NCBI GenBank assembly: GCA_003233615.1
Contig: QIMB01000167.1
Coordinates: 1-8,438 of the forward strand
Direction: 5' to 3'
Source: Nitrospirota bacterium
Lineage (GTDB): Bacteria > Nitrospirota > Nitrospiria > Nitrospirales > UBA8639
DNA: 8,438 bases
Under the pieces are notes generated by a model that saw only the letters and a list, made by a program, of their open reading frames with translations, was not told where the DNA came from and made no database searches. The translations under genes were made by a program, and so were the position numbers. Below are positions 1 to 5,927 of this stretch, piece after piece. Position 1 is the stretch's first letter, and each line of letters starts with the position of its first letter.

Positions 1-1304
1 GCTCGCAATCGTTGAGGCAATACGTGAAGGTCGACTCGTGTATGTCTTGGCTTTCTGGAAGAACTCGACAATTCCAATAAGAGAACCGAGGTAGCGACAC
101 CTTTCTTTCGTTCATAGAGAAGAACGCGGGATAACCCACGCCGCCGAGCCTCCTGAACCGCCCAGGGCAATGAAGATGCATGCGCCCGTTCCAACGTTTC
201 TATAATCACAGGAATACCTTCCGCGCGTAAGGTCTGGGCTAACGAAAATGATTGTCGCGATTGAGAAGCGGAAGCCAACAGGAGCACAGGGGCCAATCCA
301 TTGCTCCCTACGTGTCCCCCACGTTCTAGGGCACAAAACATGCGGTCTAAATCCAAGCCAAACCCGATAGCTGGCCGATCGTGACCAAATAGACCAACTA
401 AATGATTGTATCGCCCACCTCCACCAATTTCACGACCCAACCCTGATGCAAAAACATCAAAGACGACCCCGTCGTAATAATCAAATCCACGAAATTCTCC
501 AAGATCTATCAACACATGTTGTTGAACACCGGCACATTCTAACTGTTGAAACACCTGTTCTAAGCGACGCAAGGGCTTCAGGAGCTGTGCATCGTTCCCG
601 GCAATACGCTTGCCCCATTCCAGAACGTCCTGCTGCCCACAGCGCTCAGGAACCTGAAGAATATTTCGCACGATTTCTCTGGGAAGACGCTCTGTGGTTA
701 AGATCTGTTCTAACAGCGGCAAATCTTTATGGGCTGCGGCTAGCTCCACCCGTTTCCTCCCTGTCGCAGACAATCCGGATCGAGATAATAAGGCTTTCAG
801 AAATCCCACATGTCCCAAGGAAATTTTCCATTCCTGCAAACCCACTTTTTCGAAAAGGCCTGCCAGCATGACCACCATCTCAGCATCGCCTTGTGCCGTA
901 TCATTCCCTATCAACTCAACCCCCACCTGAAACACTTCACGATCTCGCCCACGATGCTCCACTTCATCGCGAAAGACGGTAGTACGATAGGAAAAACGTA
1001 AAGGTAGTACGTCTCCCCCTAACCCCATGGCGACCATCCTGGCAATTTGTGCCGTCGCATCCGGACGCAAGACGAGCATGCGCCCCGAGGTCCGGTCAGA
1101 AAATTTATAGCACGTATCTAAGATTTTCGGAGCGAGTCCAACGGAAAGCACATCAAGATACTCAAAGGTGGGAAGAATGATCTCCTGATAACCCCATCTG
1201 GCCAAGTAGGTCAACAGTTGGTCTTCGAGCGTACGAACACGTTGAGCCGTCTGAGGCAATAAGGTCGCAATACCAATGGGGATGAGGGAACGAGGCGGTT
1301 TCAT
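1..1304 (-). CDS. hisZ: ATP phosphoribosyltransferase regulatory subunit HisZ (3' end beyond window)
   Basis: HisZ is a catalytically inactive relative of histidyl-tRNA synthetase. It binds the short form of HisG and gives it activity and histidine feedback control at the first step of histidine synthesis, in the cytoplasm. The frame is open from the ATG at 1304 to the window edge (434 codons). Visible class II synthetase-fold motifs are an N-terminal PIGIATLLP (residues 8-16), RPDATAQIAR (80-89), FRDEVEHRGRDREVFQ (111-126), GFDYYDG (273-279), GGGGRY (294-299) and AIGFGLDLDR (312-321). A C-terminal segment from about 337 resembles the anticodon-binding-like domain. DATAQIAR and the altered motif 2 favour HisZ over a true HisS. 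The start fits the family N-terminus, but no good ribosome binding site precedes it. It lies 71 nt after serA on the same strand, so it is likely co-transcribed. A short-form hisG is expected elsewhere. The stop codon is not seen. Confidence 0.9.
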   Translation of the reverse strand, partial: MKPPRSLIPIGIATLLPQTAQRVRTLEDQLLTYLARWGYQEIILPTFEYLDVLSVGLAPKILDTCYKFSDRTSGRMLVLRPDATAQIARMVAMGLGGDVLPLRFSYRTTVFRDEVEHRGRDREVFQVGVELIGNDTAQGDAEMVVMLAGLFEKVGLQEWKISLGHVGFLKALLSRSGLSATGRKRVELAAAHKDLPLLEQILTTERLPREIVRNILQVPERCGQQDVLEWGKRIAGNDAQLLKPLRRLEQVFQQLECAGVQQHVLIDLGEFRGFDYYDGVVFDVFASGLGREIGGGGRYNHLVGLFGHDRPAIGFGLDLDRMFCALERGGHVGSNGLAPVLLLASASQSRQSFSLAQTLRAEGIPVIIETLERAHASSLPWAVQEARRRGLSRVLLYERKKGVATSVLLLELSSSSRKPRHTRVDLHVLPQRLR

Positions 1305-1375
1305 AAGACCGATGTACGAGAGCCTACCGATGAAGCCATCCGGCCAAGGGTCATGAATGGAGAAGAAAAACGATA

Positions 1376-2948
1376 CTAGCCAAGATCGACCATACGCACC
1401 GATAGGATATCTTTCTCCTGTTTGAGAAGATCTAATACCGAAGAAGAAAGGGGACTATCCAACCCAATGATCAGAAGTGCTGATTTTCCCAGTTCAACAC
1501 GTGAGCATTGCATGCGCGCAATATTGACATCATGGGTGCCCAAGATTTGCCCTACCATGCCAATCACACCGGGACGATCCACATTATCAATTAAAATCAT
1601 TTGCCCTTCAGACACCACTTCAACATGGAATTGGTTGATTTCCACAATACGAGGTTCTTGACCGTGAAAGAGGGTGCCCGCCAAGGTATATGTTTCTGAT
1701 CCAGCTTCGACTGTAAGGCGAATCAAACTTGTAAAGTCCCCAGCATCACTGCTTTTGACTTCTTTCACGTCAATGCCACGTTCTTTGGCAACAATCGGAG
1801 CGTTCACAAAATTAATGACATCTTCTAAAATAGGGGAGAGCAATCCCTTCAATACCGCTACGGTGATAGGAGCTACTGACAGATGCGAGACATCACCCAC
1901 ATATTCCACCGTGACAGACTTCAGAGCCCCACTTAACAACTGAGCCTGAAAACTACCCATCCGTTCGGCTAAGGTTAAATACGGTTGCAACTTTGGTAAG
2001 GCTTCCGGTGCCACAGACGGTACATTCACAGCTCCACGAGCAATCCCTCGTTTAAAATAATCCACGAATTGCTCCGCAATCCCAATTGCCACACTCTCTT
2101 GAGCTTCCTCTGTGGACGCGCCAATATGGGGAGTACACGTAAAATTATCCAACGCGAGAAGCGAATGCTCAGGGTCGACGGGTTCTTTCTCAAATACATC
2201 AAATGCCGCTGCAGCAACTTTTCCGGATTTCAGCGCCTCACATAAATCTTGTTCGTTGATGATCCCGCCTCTGGCACAATTCACGATCATGACGCCATCT
2301 TTCATTTTCGCCATAGTCTCGGTATTGATGATCCCTCGGGTTTCATTCGTCAGGGGAGTATGCACGGAAATAACATCGGCGCGAAGGAATAATTCATCAA
2401 GCTCAACCACTTCAATGCCCATTTGTTTGGCCCGGTCTTCTGCAAGATAGGGATCATAGCCAATGACATTCATCGACCATCCCTGAGCTAACTTGGTGAC
2501 GTATGATCCGATCTGCCCCAATCCAACTAAACCCAAGGTCTTGTTACACAGTTCGCTCCCCATAAACTTGCTTTTTTCCCACTTGCCGTCCTTCATAGAT
2601 TTTGTCGCTTGAGGAATTTTTCGACTCATCGCGGCAATCATCGACATCGTATGTTCTGCCGTGGTGATCGTATTGCCTACCCCGACGAGTTGCGGCTTCC
2701 GTGTCGACATTGTCCAAGCCTGTACCAGCACGACCGACAATACGAAGACGACCGCCTGCTTCAATGACTTCTTTCGTCACTTTAGTTGCTGAACGGACAA
2801 TAATCGCCTCATAGTTGGCGATTTCCTTTAACAATTCGTCTTTTGATAATTTGGTCTTGAATTTGGTCTTGACCGCAACGGAAAACCCTGCCCGCTCTAA
2901 CACTTCCACGCCTTTAGAAGAAAGGCTGTCACTGATTAAAATATTCAT
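1376..2948 (-). pseudogene. serA: D-3-phosphoglycerate dehydrogenase, frame broken by a ~23-nt deletion
   Basis: SerA oxidises 3-phosphoglycerate to 3-phosphohydroxypyruvate with NAD, the first step of serine synthesis. The N-terminal part runs from the ATG at 2948 and follows the family for 90 residues, including RSATKV (52-57) and GRAGTGLDNVD (72-82), to ...ATRRG ending at 2679. It then leaves frame and stops at 2544. The matching frame resumes at 2677 with GNTITTAEHT and runs 433 codons to the TAG at 1376. Compared with the family, about eight residues (roughly VVVMNTPG) are missing, a net loss of about 23 nt. The restored protein would be about 531 residues, the usual length of the long PGDH type. 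The second part has the NAD motif GLGQIG, the presumed catalytic Arg in NCARGG, Glu in FEKEP and His in TPHIGAST, an intervening regulatory domain, and a C-terminal ACT domain (DNVDRPGVIGMVG). A GGAG site lies 6 nt upstream of the start. No other damage is visible, so this is a recent mutation or a sequence/assembly error. Confidence 0.88.
2675..2681 (-). other. Frameshift/deletion junction in serA
   Basis: Reading the minus strand, the in-frame GGT codon (2681-2679) is followed by a single A (2678) and then by GGC AAT ACG in the family-matching second frame. Skipping that one base rejoins the frames but does not restore the eight conserved residues, so this is not a simple one-base indel. 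The lesion falls just before the conserved G-N-T segment at the edge of the nucleotide-binding domain. Confidence 0.85.
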
Positions 2949-2954
2949 ACGTCA

Positions 2955-2958
2955 CTCC
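2955..2958 (-). promoter_or_regulatory. Ribosome binding site of serA
   Basis: On the minus strand GGAG is followed by 6 nt and then the ATG at 2948. This is good Shine-Dalgarno spacing. It fixes the serA start within the 51-nt serC-serA gap and shows that the N-terminal part still has a working translation signal. Confidence 0.7.
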
Positions 2959-2999
2959 GATGCAAAAAGAACCAACACGCGTAACAATTTCTTCCTTGA

Positions 3000-4082
3000 C
3001 TAGGCTTTGCGTTTTTCAAAATCAGCCATATACGCAACCAAGGCATCAACACCCGATTCAGGCATAGCATTATAAATACTGGCCCGCATGCCGCCAACCG
3101 AACGATGCCCTTGCAATGTTGTTAACCCGGCAGCGGTGGCGCCGGTCAAAAATTCCTTATCTAACTCAGGGTCGGCTAAAATAAATGGGACATTCATCCA
3201 TGATCGTGAAGCCTTTTCAACAGGATTGCTATAAAAACTGGATCCATCGATAGCTGCATAGAGTTTAGTGGCCTTGCGTTCATTGATAGCAGCCATGGCT
3301 GCCAATCCCCCTTGCGCCTTCACCCATTGAAAAACCAAACCAGCCAGGTAAATGGCATAGGTTGGTGGTGTGTTCAACATGGAATCAGCTTCAGCCTGCT
3401 TGGCATAATCAAAAACACTCGGTGTCGTCGGCAACACCTCGCCAATAAGGTCATCTCGTACGATGACTAACGTCACTCCAGCCGGACCAATATTTTTCTG
3501 GGCCCCGGCATAGATCAAGCCAAATTTGGCGACGTCAATAGGCCGAGATAAAATTGTTGAAGAATAATCAGCCACGAGAGGGACATCACCCGTATCCGGC
3601 ACCCAGTGAAACTCGACACCACCAATCGTTTCATTGGGCGTATAATGCACATACGCCGCATTTTTCTGTAATGACCAGCTATCAAAGGGAGGGATACTCA
3701 TAAATTTTTCATCTTCTGACGAAGCAGCCACATTCACAGTGCAATACTTTTTGGCATCGCTAATGGCCTTTTTCCCCCAGGCCCCAGTCAAAATATAATC
3801 GGCATTCGCTTTCCCACGCAGCAAATTCATGGGAATCGTGGCAAATTGCGTGGAAGCCCCACCCTGAAGAAACAAGACCTTGTAATTATTGGGCACACCC
3901 AAGAGCTCTCGGACATCCCGCTCCGCGTCCGCCGCAACCGAGACAAATTCTTTCCCTCGGTGGCTCATCTCCATAATGGAGGCACCAGCCCCATGCCAGT
4001 CCAATAATTCATCTTGTGCTTGCCGTAAGACGGCCTCAGGCAGCATGGCCGGCCCAGCACTAAAGTTATACACACGTGACAT
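3000..4082 (-). CDS. serC: Phosphoserine aminotransferase SerC
   Basis: SerC is a PLP-dependent class V aminotransferase that converts 3-phosphohydroxypyruvate and glutamate to O-phosphoserine and 2-oxoglutarate. This is the second step of serine synthesis and directly follows the SerA reaction. The enzyme also acts in pyridoxine synthesis in some bacteria. The 360-residue frame matches the family in length and has the N-terminal YNFSAGPAMLP (5-15), MSHRGKEF (39-46), GGASTQF (74-80), the presumed PLP lysine K196 in YAGAQKNIGPAG, and the C-terminal HRSVGGMRASIYNAM (326-340). The ATG at 4082 gives the typical N-terminus; the nearest GGAG (4096-4099) is 13 nt upstream, rather far. It is the first gene of the apparent serC-serA-hisZ operon, ends 51 nt before serA, and is preceded by a candidate promoter at 4166-4194. 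No lesion is seen. Confidence 0.96.
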   Translation of the reverse strand: MSRVYNFSAGPAMLPEAVLRQAQDELLDWHGAGASIMEMSHRGKEFVSVAADAERDVRELLGVPNNYKVLFLQGGASTQFATIPMNLLRGKANADYILTGAWGKKAISDAKKYCTVNVAASSEDEKFMSIPPFDSWSLQKNAAYVHYTPNETIGGVEFHWVPDTGDVPLVADYSSTILSRPIDVAKFGLIYAGAQKNIGPAGVTLVIVRDDLIGEVLPTTPSVFDYAKQAEADSMLNTPPTYAIYLAGLVFQWVKAQGGLAAMAAINERKATKLYAAIDGSSFYSNPVEKASRSWMNVPFILADPELDKEFLTGATAAGLTTLQGHRSVGGMRASIYNAMPESGVDALVAYMADFEKRKA

Positions 4083-4165
4083 AGTCGATTTTATTCTCCA
4101 TTCATCAAAAAAATGTAAGCGCAGGAGGCAGGAAAAGCAGGTCGCACCACGCCGAAAAGGTCGTT

Positions 4166-4194
4166 ACGCTAGCACAGGGCCCCTACCCAGTCAA
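4166..4194 (-). promoter_or_regulatory. Candidate sigma-70 promoter of serC (serC-serA-hisZ)
   Basis: On the minus strand a -35-like TTGACT (4189-4194) is followed after exactly 17 nt by a -10-like TAGCGT (4166-4171). TGC sits directly before the -10, as in an extended -10. Transcription would start near 4159, leaving a leader of about 75 nt before the serC ATG. I see no attenuator or riboswitch-like structure in that leader. Found by eye only. Confidence 0.5.
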
Positions 4195-4209
4195 GAACAC
4201 AGGAAGTCC

Positions 4210-4239
4210 TTGTCAGACCAATTCTCAATGACCTACAAT
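4210..4239 (+). promoter_or_regulatory. Candidate sigma-70 promoter of the small plus-strand gene
   Basis: TTGTCA (4210-4215, 5/6 to consensus) and TACAAT (4234-4239, 5/6) are separated by 18 nt. The predicted start of transcription, near 4246, is only about 5 nt before the ATG at 4251. Its -35 lies 15 nt from the serC -35 on the other strand, so the two promoters stand back to back. Confidence 0.45.
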
Positions 4240-4250
4240 TGTGTTCAACG

Positions 4251-4583
4251 ATGGAAAACGTGCCTGAAAATTCAAGCAGTTCTGACGCACCAGTCGACAA
4301 AACTGTGAAGCCCAAACACGGCCTTCGACTTGAATTGCGCGGTGAGGGGAATTACTACAAAGGGATTCTCCATATAGGCAGTACGTTCATCCCAATCAGT
4401 GATGATATCCTTGAGGACCTTCGCACCAAGACTGCTCTCCCATCAGATGAATTTTTCTGCATGTTTGTAGAAAAAGTCGGCTACTCATCCTACTTACAAG
4501 AGCAAATTCACCAAGAAGTCAAAAACGCCGGAGACCTCCACTCCCAAATGTCCGCCATCCAGCAACTCCTCCGCAAGGAATAA
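4251..4583 (+). CDS. Small hypothetical protein
   Basis: I do not recognise this gene. From the ATG at 4251 it encodes 110 residues; an in-frame TTG at 4239 would add four but overlaps the candidate -10 box. The N-terminal ~25 residues are polar and low in complexity (a run of serines, then DAPVDKTVKPKHG), probably disordered. A compact part follows with GLRLELRGEGNYYKGILHIGSTFIPISDDILEDL written here in pieces: GLRLELRGEG, YYKGILHIG, FIPISDDILEDL. Then come a FFCMFVEKVGYSSY segment and a polar, probably helical C-terminus ending QLLRKE. There is no signal peptide, membrane segment, zinc motif or obvious DNA-binding motif. No Shine-Dalgarno sequence precedes the ATG, but a promoter-like pair sits directly upstream, so a leaderless transcript is possible. 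It is divergent from serC and convergent with the TPR gene. It does not overlap another gene, and its amino-acid composition is protein-like, which supports it being real. Confidence 0.6.
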   Translation: MENVPENSSSSDAPVDKTVKPKHGLRLELRGEGNYYKGILHIGSTFIPISDDILEDLRTKTALPSDEFFCMFVEKVGYSSYLQEQIHQEVKNAGDLHSQMSAIQQLLRKE

Positions 4584-4673
4584 ACATTTCCCTCAAGTCA
4601 TTATGGGGCTCTTGAATATTGTCACGTCCATAGCCCACAAATCGTCCGAGGTCCAATCAACATCAAGAGCCAA

Positions 4674-4878
4674 AGGAATGGTTCAAAAAGCATGTCCTGA
4701 GTCTTTTCGAAGGCTTCGTCCAGTCATCTCCTGAGATTCTTGCCGAAGGAAAGACCGCAGCTTTTTTGGCTGCGGAGCGTACTCTCAGTACGTGAGCACG
4801 ACAAAAGGGCAACCTGCCTGCGCGAAACCGCTCCGGCGAACGCAGGAAACACCGCTGGCAGCTTTTTTCAACATTCCT
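4674..4878. repeat. MITE-like palindromic element with terminal inverted repeats
   Basis: The left end AGGAATGGTTCAAAAAGC (4674-4691) and the reverse complement of the right end (4861-4878), AGGAATGTTGAAAAAAGC, match at 15 of 18 positions. Inside are three perfect small inverted repeats: CCGCAGC/GCTGCGG (4755-4761 with 4769-4775), CGTACT/AGTACG (4778-4783 with 4787-4792) and CCTGCG/CGCAGG (4817-4822 with 4841-4846). There is no credible coding frame, no transposase and no clear target-site duplication. The right end stops 1 nt before the stop codon of the TPR gene. The layout fits a non-autonomous mobile or dispersed structured repeat, and its style recalls intergenic repeats in Nitrospira genomes. 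That last point is memory, not a search. Confidence 0.55.
4814..4868 (+). terminator. Candidate intrinsic terminator within the palindromic element
   Basis: On the plus strand CTGCC-TGCG (4814-4822) can pair with CGCA (4841-4844) and GGCAG (4857-4861), with a 12-nt bulge on the 3' side. A T6 run follows at 4863-4868. This could end transcripts of the small upstream gene. On the minus strand the left end of the element also gives a T5 run after GC (4691-4685), which may end the TPR transcript. The plus-strand stem is interrupted, so the call is tentative. Confidence 0.35.
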
Positions 4879-4879
4879 A

Positions 4880-5899
4880 TTATCCGAATATTTTGTCCAT
4901 AAAATTGATGATTCTCATCTTGCGGGCCGGATCTTTTTCCAAGGACAATGCCTTCTGATAATGTTCCACGGCCAACTCTGGCTTACGTTTTTCTTCGTAG
5001 ACACGACCGACCCCGAATGTCGCCTGAGCATCATCAGGATTGGCAATTAACGCTTTACTGAAATAATCCATGGCAAAATCGTTTTGCCCTTTGTCATACA
5101 AAAACCAGCCGATTGCGTTCGCGGCTGCGCCAAAATTGGGGTCCAAGCGAAGGGCCTCCTCATATTGGCGTTTTGCCAAATCAACACGGCCTTTATTTTC
5201 ATAAAGCCCGCCCAGAGCAAAATGTACTTCAGCATCATCGGGATTCACCGTTAACGCCTTCTTATATTCTTGGATTGCAGGATCTAGTTTCCCCTGTTCA
5301 GCTAGCGCACAGGCCAAATTGGTGTGTCCAACAGCTTCGTCCGGACGAAGCTTCAACACTTCTCGGTACTGTGGAATAGCCATCTCCAACTGTCCCTGTT
5401 CCTGATAGACCACACCAAGCTTCAACCGAGCGGCCACATATGAAGGATCACGCTTAATCGCTTCCCGGAAGGCTTTCACTGTTTGATCCATACGACCTTG
5501 GCGGTGATGAATCTGTGCAAGGAAAAAATGCGGATAGGGGGACTCCGGTTCGAGAGCAATCACGTGCTCGAAACAAGAAAAGGCATCAACGACCAGACCG
5601 GTTTGTGTATGAAAAATGCCCTCCAATAAGGACAAATGTGGTGAATCGGAGGATGCCTCCTTGAGAAACCCAACCCACTCACGCACGCGTTGGACATCAG
5701 CTTCTTCGCCCAAAGCTTGTGGATAGACTCGCCAGGCTTGCGCAAAATCTCCACGCAATAAACACACGACATTTAGAGCAAAAAATGGCAGAGGGCCACA
5801 CTCGTCTTCCTCCGACCAACGTGTGGCCTCGTCATACACAACATCCCATTGCCCGGCATCAATAGCCGATTGGATTATCGATCGCTCACTGAATAGCAT
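4880..5899 (-). CDS. TPR-repeat protein
   Basis: This is a tetratricopeptide-repeat protein, a helical scaffold for protein-protein contacts; its partner cannot be read from the sequence. From the ATG at 5899 it has 339 residues. After an N-terminal helical part of about 85 residues there are roughly seven consecutive 34-residue repeats to near the C-terminus. They show the usual G-x-x-Y/A and A-L-x-x-x-P spacing, for example LGVVYQEQGQLEMAI, ALAEQGKLDPAIQEY and LGGLYENKGRVDLAK. There is no signal peptide or membrane segment, so it is probably cytoplasmic. An in-frame TTG at 5911 would add four residues but lies only 1 nt from AAGGAG (5913-5918); the ATG, 13 nt from that site, is the better start. 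It follows the thyX-like gene by 28 nt, so it is likely in the same operon. The final codons abut the palindromic element. Confidence 0.88.
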   Translation of the reverse strand: MLFSERSIIQSAIDAGQWDVVYDEATRWSEEDECGPLPFFALNVVCLLRGDFAQAWRVYPQALGEEADVQRVREWVGFLKEASSDSPHLSLLEGIFHTQTGLVVDAFSCFEHVIALEPESPYPHFFLAQIHHRQGRMDQTVKAFREAIKRDPSYVAARLKLGVVYQEQGQLEMAIPQYREVLKLRPDEAVGHTNLACALAEQGKLDPAIQEYKKALTVNPDDAEVHFALGGLYENKGRVDLAKRQYEEALRLDPNFGAAANAIGWFLYDKGQNDFAMDYFSKALIANPDDAQATFGVGRVYEEKRKPELAVEHYQKALSLEKDPARKMRIINFMDKIFG

Positions 5900-5912
5900 G
5901 TTGAATTCCAAT

Positions 5913-5918
5913 CTCCTT
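5913..5918 (-). promoter_or_regulatory. Ribosome binding site of the TPR gene
   Basis: AAGGAG on the minus strand lies in the short thyX-TPR gap. It is 1 nt from the TTG at 5911, too close to serve it, and 13 nt from the ATG at 5899, long but possible. It therefore favours the ATG as start. Confidence 0.55.
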
Positions 5919-5927
5919 GTTTGTCAC

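Noticed and set aside
446..1001. Three plus-strand open frames of 63 to 141 codons
   Set aside because: They lie wholly opposite hisZ, whose minus-strand frame is open over the whole stretch with clear family motifs. Their translations are low-complexity shadows.
1..1304. Histidyl-tRNA synthetase (HisS) as the identity of the leftmost gene
   Set aside because: The PIGIATLLP start, DATAQIAR and the altered motif 2 fit the HisZ regulatory family better than a catalytic synthetase.
2678..2764. Apparent ATG start at 2764 with a hydrophobic, signal-peptide-like beginning for the serA C-terminal part
   Set aside because: The first 29 residues are the out-of-frame reading of the serA N-terminal coding sequence, which matches the PGDH family in the other frame. 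The hydrophobicity is accidental and a secreted form is not credible.
3889..4308. Plus-strand open frame of 139 codons crossing the serC start and the intergenic region
   Set aside because: It is antisense to serC, runs through both candidate promoters, and overlaps the small gene in another frame. Its translation is basic and serine-rich like a shadow frame.
4740..4958. Plus-strand open frame of 72 codons in the intergenic element
   Set aside because: It runs through the hairpins of the palindromic element and into the antisense of the TPR gene. No ribosome site and no family resemblance.
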